Position numbers and translations under genes: made by a program
Notes under the pieces: model-generated
What the model was told of the DNA's origin: nothing
The model's input: the letters and a program-made list of their open reading frames with translations, nothing else
The model's database searches: none
Shown: piece after piece, positions 26,121-38,900 of the stretch
Position numbering within the stretch: the stretch's first letter is position 1
How the letters are laid out: every line of letters starts with the position of its first letter
Assembly (NCBI GenBank): GCA_021234155.1
Contig: JAJEKV010000018.1
Coordinates: 18,761,423-18,825,422 of the forward strand
From: Isoetes taiwanensis
Taxonomy: Eukaryota > Streptophyta > Lycopodiopsida > Isoetales > Isoetaceae
Direction: 5' to 3'
Length of the DNA: 64,000 nt

Positions 26121-29100
26121 CCTGCAAGGTCCTGGCCTCGTTTGACTTGGGGAAGGGTGCCATTTCGGTTTTGCCACGCAGCGGGCTGCCCCGACCGTTC
26201 TAATGCTAACCCTTTGACCTAGACCTTCTCCAGAAAATTTGAAAATTGGGTTGTGTCTTTGGAGATGGATTAGGAATCCGGTGGCAAAAATCAGAATTTA
26301 TTTTTAGGTACAATGCATTAATTGCGAATTTATGAATGTCTTGCCAGCAAAAGCGCCCCCGACTTCTACTTGCCACATCGGGAGGAGGACAGGCCCAAAC
26401 TCTGCTCCGTCGGTTCCCCTTGCTCCGTATTCTCTGCTGCGGCTTCTAGGCCGGGTCCCAAGTGCAACGGACCAAGTCTCGGCCCCCAAAGCGCCAAACC
26501 CTTCTAGAACACGGCAGCCCACGGGGTTTACGTTTTGGAGGCCCTCTCCTTGTCGGTCGGGCGGGACCTTGCGCCGTGACTTGACATGGAGTGGGGGTGT
26601 TGGCCTTGAGCACGGACCCTAAAATCCCAGGAAGCTGCTTGCCCAATTTCCTCTCCCCAAGGCCACGGGGGCGGGACGGGCGACCTCCCTCTCGGGAATC
26701 GCGATTTGGCTGCCAATGGACTCGAAACGTCGACATTGCCCTGGGGACCAAGTTCCGTGGGCGAAGACCACCCGACCTCCAAGAAGCGCCAAAGTAGCTC
26801 ACTTCCATCACACTCATAGTCAATTGGCCTAAGATGTGGATGCGGGATCTTTGTCGTGGGCGTGAGTGTTTCTTTCTTTTGCAAAACCGACCTTGTAACT
26901 TGCTCCCTAGGGTAATTTAAGCCATTAGGACGATTTGGCGGGGGTCGATTTGCCATTCAGGAGCCTCCCGGTGCGAACGACAAGACAATGCGGTTTCTAC
27001 AAGGCCGACCTCGGGATGCCCAGCGGTTTGACAAGTTCTCGTGGACCGATCACGGAATCTTTTGGGCCTTCGAAGAGGGGCCCTGAGCGGAGGGATCCAT
27101 CGGGTCGGATAGGGGAACGGGCTCGGGAGGGTGGTCATTCTGACGGGGCTGCCGGGGAAGGGTTGCCTCGGGAACTTTTTGGATCCCGCCTCTCATGGGG
27201 TCCAGGACTCTCCCCTCTTGTGAGGGATCCCCGCAAGGTCGGCCTCGTTTGACTTGGGGAAGGGTGCCATTTCGGTTGCCCAGCGGGCTGGCTGCCCGGC
27301 AGATTCTAATCTAACCCTTTGACATAGACCTTCTCAGAAAATTTCGAAAATTGGGTCTGTGTCTTTGGAGATGGATTAGGAATCCGGTGGCAAAAATCAG
27401 AATTTATTTTCGGTACAATGCATTAAGTGCGAATTTATGAATGTCTTGCCCCTTTGCCAAAGCGCCCCCGACTTCTACTTGCCACATCGGGAGGAGGACA
27501 GGCCCAAACTCGCTCCGTCGGTTCCCCTTGCTCCGTAATCGGCTGCGGCTTCTCGGCCCAGGTCCCAAGTGCAACATGCCAAGTCTCGGCCCCAAAGCGC
27601 ATAAACCCTTCTAGAACACGGCAACCCACGGGGTTTACGTTTTGGAGGCCCTCTCCTTGTCCGGTCCAGGCGGGACCTTTGCGCGTGATGACTTGACATG
27701 GAGTGGGGGTGTTGGCCTTGAGCCGCGGACCCTAAAATCCCCGAAGCTGCTTGCCCCGAATTTCCTCTCCCCAAGGCCACGAGGGGCCGGGGACAGGCGA
27801 CCTCCCCTCTCGGAATCGTGATTTGGCTCGCCAATGGACTCGAAACGTCGACATTGCCACGGGGACCAAGTTCGTGGCGAGAAGACCACCCGACCTCAAG
27901 AAGCGCCAAAGTAGCTCACTTCCATCACACTCATAGTCAATTGGCCTAAGATGTGGATGCGGGATCTTGTCGTGGAGGGCGTGAGTGTTTCTTTCTTTTT
28001 GCAAAACCGACCTTGTAACTTGCTCCCTAGGGTAATTTCGCCATTCGGGACGATTTGGGTGGTCGATTTGCCATTCGGAGCCTCCCGGTGCGAGCGACAA
28101 GACAACTGCCCGGTTTCTACAAGGCCGAGACCTCGGGGCGCCCGTGGTTTGACAAGTTCTCGGACCGATCTGGAATCTTTTGGGCCTTCCCGAAGAGGGG
28201 CCCCTGAACGGAGGATCCAACGGTCGGATAGGGGAACAGGGCTCCGGGAGGGTGGTCATTAGCGTGCAGCCCCCCGGGGGAGCGCTGCCAGGAAGGGTTG
28301 CCTCGGGAACTTTTTTGGATCCCGCCTCATGGGGTCAGGACTCTCCCCTCTTGTGAGGGATCCCCGCAAGGTCTGGCCTCGTTTGACTTGGGGAAGGGTG
28401 CCGGCTCGGTTGCCCGCAGCGGGCTGCCCGGAAACCCGTTCTAATGCTAACCCTTTGACCTAGACCTTCTCAGAAAATTTGAAAATTGGGTTGTGTCTTT
28501 GGAGATGGATTAGGAATCCAGCTGGCAAAAAATCAGAATTTATTTTCGTACAATGCATTAATTGCGAATTTATGAATGTCTTGCCACTGCCAAAAGCGCC
28601 CCCGACTTCTACTTGCCACATCGGGAGGAGGACAGGCCCAAACTCCCGCTCCGTCGGTTCCCCTTGCTCCGTAATCTCGGCTGCGGCTTCTCGGCGGGGT
28701 CCCAAGTGCAACATGCCAAGTCTCGGCCCCCAAAGCGCCAAACCCTTCTAGAACACGGCAGCCCACGGGGTTTACGTTTTGGAGGCCCTCTCCTTGTCGG
28801 TTCGGGTGGGACCCTTGCGCCGTGACTTGTCGTGGAGTGGGGGTGTTGGCCTTTGCGAGGGGACCCTAAAATCCCCGAAGGCTGCTTGCCCGAATTTCCT
28901 CTCCCCAAGGCCACGGGGCCGGACGGGCGACCTCCCCTCTCGGAATCGCGATTTGGCTCTGCCAATGGACTCGAAGCGTCGACATTGCCACGGGGACCAA
29001 GTTCCGTGGCGGAAGACCACCCGACCTCAAGAAGCCAAAGTAGCTCACTTCCATCACACTCGTAGTCGATTGGCCTAGGATGTGGATCGCGGGATCTTGT

Positions 29101-29210
29101 CGTGGAGGCGTGAGTGTTTCTTTCTTTTGCAAAACCGACCTTGTAACTTGCTCCCTAGGGTAATTTCGCCATTCGGACGATTTGGCAGGGTCGATTTGCC
29201 ATTAGGAACC

Positions 29211-29830
29211 TCCCGAGACAAGACTGCGGTTTCTACAAGGTAGGCCTCGGGGAATGCCCGAGCGGTTTGACAAGACGGAATCTTTTGGGCCTTCGAAGAG
29301 GGGGTTTCGGAGGATCCACGGAAGGCCGGGCTCGGGAGGGTGGTCGGGGCGTCATTTTACGGGGAGGGGGCCGGGGAAGGGTTTGACAACTTTTGGATCC
29401 GGCCTCATGGGATCTAGAATCTTTTGGGCCAAGGTTGGCCTCGTTTGAGAGGGGCCCTTGCTGCGGATTCTAATGCTAACCCTTTGACCTAGACCTTCTC
29501 CAGAAATTTCGGTCCGGATGGAGATGGATTAGGAATCCGGGGCAATGCATTAATTGGAATTTATGAATGTCTTGCCATTTGCGGCCCCACTTCTACTTGC
29601 CACAGCGGGAGGAGGACAGGCCCAAACTCGGGGTGCTGCGGCTTCTGGCCAGTCCCAAGTGCCAAGTCTCGACCCCCAAAGGCCAAACCCTAAAATCCCC
29701 GGGGTTTCACGTTTTGGAGGCCCTCGCTTGCCGGAATTTCCTCTCCCGTGGAGGCCACCGGGGACCCTAAAATCCGGGCGACCTCCCCCCTCCGGGCCGG
29801 GCGACCTCCCCCTCGCGATTTGGCTCGCCA
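29211..29830. repeat. Interleaved tract, two array phases mixed
   Basis: Strings from different monomer offsets alternate here. Near 29380 TTTGACAACTTTTGGATCC fuses offset 690 with offset 840. Near 29410 ATCTAGAATCTTTTGGGCC (offset 720) reappears inside the dyad region. Near 29690 CCAAACCCTAAAATCCCC joins offset 155 to offset 300. The two monomers involved are short (991 and 1,009 bp). The texture suits a consensus made from copies with a length difference better than a simple deletion. Confidence 0.7.
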
Positions 29831-32800
29831 ATGGACTCGAAGCGTCGACATTGCCACGGGGACCAAGTTCCGTGGCCAGAAGACCACCCGACCTCCAAGA
29901 AGCGCCAAAGTAGCTCACTTCCATCACACTCGTAGTCGATTGGCCTAGGATGTGGATGCGGGATACTGTCGTGGAGGGCGTGAGTGTTTCTTTCTTTTGC
30001 AAAACCGACCTTGTAACTTGCTCCCTAGGGTAATTTCGCCATTCTGGACGATTTGGCAGGGTCGATTTGCCATTCCGGAGCCTCCCCGGTGCCCGAACGA
30101 CAAGACACTGCGGTTTCTACAAGGCCGACCTCAGGACGCCCTGCGGTTTGACAAGTTCTCCCGGACCGATCTGGAATCTTTTGGGCCTTCGAAGAGGGCC
30201 CCCTGAGCGGAGGATCCAAGCGTTGGGATAGGGGAACCGGGCTCGGGAGGGTGGTCATTAGCGATGCAGCCCGGAGGGGAGCGGCCCGGGAAAGGGTTGC
30301 CTCGGGAACTTTTGGATCCCGCCTCATTGGGGTCAAGGACTCTCCCCTCTTGTGAGGGATCCCCGCAAGGTCCTGGCCTCGTTTGACTTGGGGAAGGGTG
30401 CCGCATTTCGGTTGCCCCACAGCGGGCTGCCCCGGCCGTTCTAATGCTAACCCTTTGACCTAGACCTTCTCAGAAAATTTGAAAATTGGGTCGTGTCTTT
30501 GGAGATGGATTAGGAATCCGGTGGCAAAAATCAGAATTTATTTTAGGTACAATGCATTAATTCTTGAATTTATGAATGTCTTGCCATTTGCAAAAGCCCC
30601 CGACTTCTACTTGCCACAGCCGGGGAGGAGGGGACAGGCCCAAACTCGCTCCGTCGGTTCCCCTTGCTCCGTAATCTCGGCTGCAGCTTCTCGGCCAGGT
30701 CCCAAGTGCAACATGCCAAGTCTCGGCCCCCAAAACGCAAACCCTTCTAGAACCTGGCAACCCACAGGGTTTACGTTTTGGAGGCCCTCTCCTTGTCGGT
30801 CGGCGGGACCTTGCGCGTGACTTGGCGTGGAGTGGGGGTGTTGGCCTTGAACCACGGACCCTAAAATCCCCGGAAGCTGCTTGCCCGAATTTCCTCTCCC
30901 CAAGGCCCGGGGGGGCGGACGAGGCGACCTCCCCTCTCGGAATCGCGATTTGGCTCTGCCAATGGACTCAGAACGTCGACATTGCCCTGGGGACCAAGTT
31001 CCGTGGCCAGAAGACCACTCGACCTCCAAGAAGCGCCAAAGTAGCTCACTTCCATCACACTCGTAGTCGATTGGCCTAGGATGTGGATGCGGGATCTTGT
31101 CGTGGGCGTGAGTGTTTCTTTCTTTTGGAAAACCGACCTTGTAACTTGCTCCCTAGGGTAATTTCGCCATTCGGACGATTTGGCGGGGTCGATTTGCCAT
31201 TAGGAGCCTCCTTGGTGCCCGAAAGACAAGACAATGCGGTTTCTACAAGGCCGGCCTCGGGATGCCCAAGCGGTTTGACAAGTTCTCGGGACCCGATCTG
31301 GAATCTTTTGGGCCTTCGAAGAGGGCCCCCCGAAGCGGAGGATCCAAGCGGTCGGATAGGGGGGAACCGGGCTCACGGGGAGGGTGGTCATTAGCGTGCA
31401 GCCCCCGGGACTTAGCTGCGGGGAAGGGTTGCCTCGGGAACTTTTTGGATCCCGCCTTTTGGGGGGGACTCTCCCCTCTTGTGAGGGATCCCTGCAAGGT
31501 CCCTGGCCTCGTTTGACTTGGGGAAGGGTGCCGGCTTCGGTTGCCACCCAGCGGGCTGCCCCAAACCCGTTCTAATGCTAACCCTTTGACCTAGACCTTC
31601 TCCGAAAATTTGAAAAATTGGGGTGTCTTTGGAGATGGATTAGGAATCTAGGTGGCAAAAAATCAGAATTTATTTTAGGTACAATGCATTAATTGCGAAT
31701 TTATGAATGTCTTGCCAGCACAAAAAAGCCCCCCCGACTTCTACTTGCCACATCGGGAGGAGGACAGGCCCAAACTCTGCTCCGTCAGTTCTCCTTGCTC
31801 CGTATTCTCGGCTGCAGCTTCTAGGCCAGGTCCCAAGTGCAACAGACCAAGTCTCGGCCCCCAAAACGCAAACCCTTCTAGAACACGGCAACCCACGGGG
31901 TTTACGTTTTGGAGGCCCTCTCCTTGTCGATTGGGTAGGGACCTTGCGCGTGACTTGGCGTGGAGTGGGGGTGTTGGCCTTGAGCACGGACCCTAAAATC
32001 CCCCTAAGCTGCTTGCCCCGAATTTCCTCTCCCCAAGGCCACAGGGGCCGGACGAGGCGACCTCCCTCTCCGGAATCGCGATTTGGCTCGCCAATGGACT
32101 CGAAACGTCAACATTGCCACGGGGACCAAGTTCCGTGGGAGGAAGACCACCCGACCTCCAAGAAGCGCCAAAGTAGCTCACTTCCATCACACTCATAGTC
32201 GATTGGCCTAGGATGTGGATGCGGGATACTGTCGTGGAGGGCGTGAGTGTTTCTTTCTTTTGCAAAACCGACCTTGTAACTTGCTCCCTAGGGTAATTTC
32301 GCCATTCGGACGATTTTGAGGTCGATTTGCCATTCGAGCCTCCCGGTGCCCGAGCGACAAGACAATGCGGTTTCTACAAGGCCGACCTCGGGATGCCCCG
32401 CGGTTTGACAAGTTCTCGGACCGATCTGAATCTTTTGGGCCTTCGAAGAGGGGCCTGAGCGGAGGATCCAGCGGTTGGGATAGGGGAACCGGGCTCGGGA
32501 GGAGGTGGTCATTAGCGCGTATCGGCCGGGGAAGTGCTTTGCCTCGGGAACTTTTTGGATCCCGCCTCTTGGGGTCAGGACTCTCCCTCTTGTGAGGGAT
32601 CCCTGCAAGGTCTGGCCTCGTTTGACTTGGGGAAGGGTGCGGCTCGGTTGCCCGCAGCGGGCTGCCCCGACCGTTCTAATGCTAACCCTTTGACCTAGAC
32701 CTTCTCAGAAAATTTTTGACAAAAATTGGGGTGTATGTCTTTGGAGATTGATTTAGGAATCTAAACTGGCAAAAATCAGAATTTATTTTAAGTACAATGC

Positions 32801-33164
32801 ATTAATTGCGAATTTAAGAATGTCTTGCCAGCGCAAAAGCGCCCCCGACTTCTACTTGCCACATCGGGAGGGAGGACAGGCCCAAACTCGCTCGTCGGTT
32901 CTCCTTGCTCCGTATTCACCGGCTGCGGCTTCTAGGCCAAGTCCCAAGTGCAACATGGACCAAGTCTCGGCCCCCCAAAACGCAAACCCTTCTAGAACAC
33001 GGCAACCCACGGGGTTTACGTTTTGGAGGCCCTCTCCTTGTCGGTGATTCGGGGACCTTGCGCCGTGACTTGACGATGGAGTGGGGGGTGTTGGACGCCT
33101 TGAGCACGGACCCTAAAATCCCCGGAGGCTAGCTTGCCCCTGAATTTCCTCTCCCCAAGGCCCC

Positions 33165-35935
33165 GGGGCGAGCCCGGCCGAGTTGACCCTCCGTGCAACG
33201 TGATCGGGATCTTGTCAAAACTTGCGAAAACTCTTACTAGGTTGGTGTGACAATCAGTTGAATATGGTGAAGAATTGAATCTTCCTTAGATAATTGATCA
33301 TTCATTCTTCAAATTCAATGGACAAATTCTATAAACTCAATATCCATCAAGTACAATATGAATTCACTACACAATATAATAAAATGCTTTTCCCTAGGGT
33401 AGAATCGCCAAGGCGGACCATTTCCCAAGCTCCATGTCTATGCTTGCTACCTCACCGCACATGCACTCGGTTTGGGGTTAGTCCTCGGGACTAAGTGGGG
33501 ATCCCCGGTTCCGCCACTCCATGCGTGGAAATCTCTTGGGCAATTCTTGGATAGGCACAAACACGGGCGGAAAAAACCTACGGAGGCAAGCTAAGACAAT
33601 GACAACATAATCCAAAGAAATATCAACATGAACATCGAAGCAAGACATAGTCAAAAATACCAAACCATCATGACACATAGCTCGGGACAATGGGAAGCTC
33701 GGCCCACCTACATGCAGTGCCCTCGTTAGCGAGAGAAATGCCCGCCAGCTCACATTCCGAGCCCCATTGGCGGAGTTGGTGGGGTGAACTCAGATTGCAA
33801 GATATCCTTCCGGAAATGGATTTCCGCCCCGTGGAGGACCTCTTACCATGGAGTCACAAGAGTTGACATAGCATCCCGATCGTGGAAAACGGAGGTGTCA
33901 CGAGAGCACAAGAACCACAGAGAATCACAGATGAACATGAGCATGCCGGAGCAACCTAGGCCACCGAACCTAGAAGTCCGACCCCGGAGGTTCAAAGAGA
34001 CATAATCAAATACCAAGAACGACAGTGGAACAATGCAAGACCATAACATGTGTGTTCATTAGAGAATTTACTATAAATGTGCCTAGATCATACTGCTGCT
34101 GATGTTGCCTGTACAACTTGCCCATGTTGAGGTAGCTAACTTACTGATCCAAACATGTTGAGGAAGTCACAAGCCTAACTATCATTGATGTAGCTCCCAT
34201 ACCTATGTTCTTCACGGAACAAGGAAAAACAACATTCCAAACAATGCAAACTTACCTCAGAACAATTCTCCCATGAGGATAATCCATTAGCTACGATGCC
34301 TTTGTTACAGTATTGCAACAACTTAGATACTTACAGGTATACACTTAGCTAATAGTGCTCCATGCCATAGCCTCATCTGGACACTCCATATACCTCATAT
34401 TGCTCTCTCTCGGCCCAACTTCACTTGATCTCCAAGGTTCCAACATACTCTTTAAAATTATTAGCTAAGGTTTTTAATATTTCCATTAAAACCCTACTTT
34501 TCCATAGCTAAGGGCGTCTTAATGTAAAAACACGTGGTCTTATGACCCAGAATCAAAGATATAACTGGCTCAATCCCGATCCCTAGACTAGGTTCCATCT
34601 CCGGGGAGCCAAAATTACCATTATCTCATTGTTTTATCCTTATATCACATATTCTCTTACTTAAATGACTTCCTTTGGCGATTTTATGCAAAGCAAATTA
34701 TCCTATTTGTTATTACTATGCTATGCTCTCTATGTTCCTATTGTTTCTCCTGAATAATCCTTCTTTAAGCCCGATTGCACAACCCATTTCCATCTATGGG
34801 TATCTCCTTTGCAATTTTAAGATATCATATGACTTAAAGTAACAATTCAACCAAGCCAAATGTTAGCAACAACATGCAATGGAACAAAATTACATGCAAA
34901 GGAAAACGAAATTATAGAACTCAAAAGTGACAAAAGTGACGTATCCATATTTCAGCCTCTTCCGTGTCTGATTTTAGCCTCGATTCTCAATCCACTCATG
35001 ACCCACAGACCAAATCGGATGTCCCAAAGACCAAATCGGCTTGATTCCAATGGATTTGAGTATGTTTTCTTGGATTCCCTGCAGCTTGGGTAGCTTCTAA
35101 AGCTCTTCAAATCTTGCAAGGTGTGCCTTGATTCTCCAATTTGCTGATGTTCCAGGTCAAATTACCCCTTTCGTAAGCCAAATCGGGCCCTTCCGGATGG
35201 TTCTAGTCGACCCAACCCGGCATACATGGATTAATCGAAGTCCGCCGGATCCTTAAAGGCCCCAAATCTGTATTGAAGGCTCACTTTCAGCCCTTGATTC
35301 ACTCTAATATGTCCTTGTTGCGTACAAATCCGGTTGACAAGAAGCAAATTCGGCTTCTCTTGCTTAATTATGAGCTTATCCCAATTCAGTCCTTCTCGGC
35401 TTTCATAGTTTCTGACCGCTCTTATCCTCTGCTGATTCCAAAGACATTTGAATCCTAAAATCATCCGAGCTATTGCCTTGAAAAGCTAGCACACATTTGG
35501 CATGCTATTTGCTATTGGGGGATCCCTTTTATTAGCTTCCTTGTTAAGCTCCTTTGCAGCCACAATCAACTCCATACAAATTGCCAATTGTTATCATTTC
35601 CAAGTGATTCTCATAAGCTAATCATGCCAGCCTACACACAAGCCAAAAAAGAATCACAACAAAACCCCAATTGATAGAATAGATTGATGCAGTTCTTGAT
35701 GCGATCTCCAAGCTCTACGCCCTTTCTCGCCTTGCGGGGACAATCCTCCGGTGCAATCCTTCCAAGGTCCCGCCTTCCCATAGCTTCATAGCTTTCACGT
35801 TTGCAAAAAGCCCTCTTTCCCAAAATTGTCTTATTTTGTAAACCCTTTGTTTACATGAGCCCATCTTTGCATGCATGCCACATATACAACTCATATACAT
35901 ACCATACCCAAATGTGTACCTTGCACCATTAAGTG
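33165..35935. other. 2.7 kb non-satellite insertion in the array
   Basis: Satellite similarity fades at about 33165-33195 and returns at 35935. On both sides the flanking monomer sequence is the AATTTCC(C)TCTCCCCAAGG phase, so the array resumes where it stopped, with roughly 20-50 bp repeated. The insert is visibly lower in GC, with AT-rich runs such as 34640-34760. No long reading frame, no recognisable protein domain, no terminal inverted repeats and no long terminal repeats were found. Scattered weak open frames have no convincing similarity. It may be a fragment of a retrotransposon or other dispersed repeat. I could not identify it. Its sequence reappears in pieces at 46160-49257. Confidence 0.85.
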
Positions 35936-38900
35936 GCAATTTCCCTCTCCCAAGGCCACGGGGGCGGACAGGCGACCTCCCCTCTCGAGATCGCGATTTG
36001 GCTCTCGCCAATGGACTCGAGAACGTTGACATTGCCACGGGGACCAAGTTCCGTGGCGGAAGACCACCCGACCTCCAAGAAGCGCCAAAGTAGCTCACTT
36101 CCATCACACTCATAGTCAATTGGCCTAAGATGTGGATGCGGGATCTTTGTCGTGGAGGGCGTGAGTGTTTCTTTCTTTTGCAAAACCGACCTTGTAACTT
36201 GCTCCCTAGGGTAATTTAAGCCATTCAGGACGATTTGGCGGGGTCGATTTGCCATTCGGAGCCTCCCGGTGCGAGCGACAAGACAACTGCGGTTTCTACA
36301 AGGCCGACCTCGGGGCGCCCAGCGGTTTGACAAGTTCTCCGGACCGATCACGGAATCTTTTGGGCCTTCTTGAAGAGGGGCCCTGAGCGGAGGATCCAGC
36401 GGTCGGATAGGGGAACCGGGCTCCGGGGAGGGTGGTCATTAGCGTCTGACCCCGGGAGCGCCGCCAGAAGGGTTGCCTCGGGAACTTTTTGGATCCCGCC
36501 TCTTGGGGTCAGGACTCTCCCCTCTTGTGAGGGATCCCCGCAAGGTCACGGCCTCGTTTGACTTGGGGAAGGGTGCCGGCTCGGTTGCCACAGCGGGCTG
36601 CCCGACCGTTCTAATGCTAACCCTTTGACCTAGACCTTCTCGAAAATTTCGAAAATTGGGGCTGTGTCTTTGGAGATGGATTAGGAATCCGGTGGCAAAA
36701 AATCAGAATTTATTTTTAGGTACAATGCATTAATTGCGAATTTATGAATGTCTTGCCCTTTGCAAAAGCGCCCCCGACTTCTACTTGCCACATCGGAGGG
36801 GAGGACAGGCCCAAACTCCGCTCCGGCCCGGTTCCCCTTGCTCCGTAATCTCGGCTGCGGCTTCGGCCAGGTCCCAAGTGCAACGGGCCAAGTCTCGGCC
36901 CCCAAAGCGCCAAACCCTTCTAGAACACGGCAACCCACGGGGGTTTACGTTTTGGAGGCCCTCTCCTTGTCGGATTAGGCGGGACCTTGCAGCGTGACTT
37001 GGCGTGGAGTGGGGGTGTTGACGGAGCCGCGGACCCTAAAATCCCCGGGAAGCTGCTTGCCCCGAATTTCCCTCTCCCCAAGGCCACAGGGGCCGGACGG
37101 GCAACCTCCCCTCTCGGGAATCGCTGATTTGGCTGCGCCAATGGACTCGAGCGTCGACATTGCCACGGGGACCAAGTTCCGTGGCGGAAGACCACCCGAC
37201 CTCCAAGAAGCGCCAAAGTAGCTCACTTCCATCACACTCGTAGTCGATTGGCCTAGGATGTGGATGCGGGATCTTGTCGTGGAGGCGTGAGTGTTTCTTT
37301 CTTTTGGAAAACCGACCTTGTAACTTGCTCCCTAGGGTAATTTTGCCATTCAGGACGATTTGGCGGGGTCGATTTGCCATTAGGAGCCTCCTTGGTGGTG
37401 CGAACGACAAGACAATGCGGTTTCTACAAGGCCGACCTCGGGATGCCCGCGGTTTGACAAGTTCTCGGACCCGATCTGGAATCTTTTGGGCCTTCGAAGA
37501 GGGGCCCCCGAGCGGAGGATCCAGCGGTGGGATAGGGGAGCCGGGCTCGGGAGGGTGGTCATTAGCGTCGCGGCCCGGGGGGCTTATTTGCCGGGGAAGG
37601 GTTGCCTCGGGAACTTTTTTTGGATCCGCCTCTTGGGGTCCAGGACTCTCCCCTCTTGTGAGGGATCCTGCAAGGTCTGGCCTCGTTTGACTTGGGGAAG
37701 GGTGCGGCTCGGTTGCCCTACAGCGGGCTGCCCCCGACCGTTCTAATGCTAACCCTTTGACCTAGACCTTCTCCGAAAATTTTGAAAATTGGGTTGTGTC
37801 TTTGGAGATGGATTAGGAATCTAGCTGGCAAAAAATCAGAATTTATTTTCGTACAATGCATTAATTGCGAATTTATGAATGTCTTGCCACTGCAAAAGCG
37901 CCCCCCGACTTCTACTTGCCACATCGGGAGGAGGACAGGCCCAAACTCTGCTCCGTCAGTTCCCCTTGCTCCGTATTCTCGGCTGCAGCTTCTAGGCCAG
38001 GTCCCAAGTGCAACAGACCAAGTCTCGGCCCCCAAAACGCAAACCCTTCTAGAACCTGGCAACCCACAGGGTTTACGTTTTGGAGGCCCTCTCCTTGTCA
38101 GATTCGGGCGGGACCTTGATTTGGCGTGACTTGGCGTGGAATGGGGGTGTTGGCGCCCCGGAGCCGCGGACCCTAAAATCCCCGGAAGCTGCTTGCCCAA
38201 TTTCCTCTCCCCAAGGCCACAGGGGGGGGACGGGCGACCTCCCCTCTCGGAATCAGCGATTTGGCTCGCCAATGGACTCGAAACGTCGACATTGCCACAG
38301 GGACCAAGTTAAGGTGGGCAGAAGACCACCCGACCTCAAGAAGCGCCAAAGTAGCTCACTTCCATCACACTCATAGTCGATTGGCCTAGGATGTGGATCG
38401 CGGGATCTTGTCGTGGAGGCGTGAGTGTTTCTTTCTTTTGCAAAACCGACCTTGTAACTTGCTCCCTAGGGTAATTTCGCCATTAGGACGATTTGGCGGG
38501 GTCGATTTGCCATTAGGAGCCTCCCGGTGCGAGCGACAAGACAATGCGGTTTCTACAAAGGCCGACCTCGGGGGATGCCTGCGGTTTGACAAGTTCTCCC
38601 GGACCCGATCTGGAATCTTTTGGGCCTTCAGAAGGGGCCCTGAGCGGAGGATCCAACGGTGGGATAGGGGAACCAGGGCTCGGGAGGGTGGTCATTAGCG
38701 TGCGACCCGGGGGGGTGCCCGGGAAGGGTTGCCTCGGGAACTTTTGGATCCCAGCCTCTTGGGGTGGGACTCTCCCCTCTTGTGAGGGATCCCGCAAGGT
38801 CTGGCCTCGTTTGACTTGGGGAAGGGTGCATTTCGGTTGCCACAGCGGGCTGCCCCTGACGGTTCTATCACTAACCCTTTGACCTAGACCTTCTCAGAAA

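Larger units (their letters stand above)
1..33195. repeat. 1.1 kb satellite array, left block
   Basis: Head-to-tail tandem array of a monomer of about 1.1 kb. The landmark ATGAATGTCTTGCC (or a near match) starts at about 901, 2017, 3134, 4225, 5323, 6418, 7539, 8660, 9738, 10841, 11967, 13050, 14160, 15262, 16366, 17472, 18597, 19678, 20795, 21899, 23016, 24117, 25212, 26332, 27437, 28572, 29563, 30572, 31703 and 32816. Spacing is mostly 1,080-1,135 bp; it falls to 991 and 1,009 where a disturbed tract sits. All copies face the same way. Copies left of about 23 kb differ more from each other than later copies, mainly by short indels beside CG. The array continues past the left edge of the window. 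I did not recognise a named satellite family. No copy carries a conserved reading frame, tRNA or rRNA. This entry covers all sequence here not listed separately. Confidence 0.96.

Noticed and set aside
26500-26520. TTCTAGAA as a heat-shock promoter element in each monomer
   Set aside because: A single TTCnnGAA pair is too short to support a heat-shock element, and there is no associated gene.
33478-33753. A 91-codon minus-strand open frame in the insertion
   Set aside because: No recognisable domain or start context, and a frame of this length is expected by chance.
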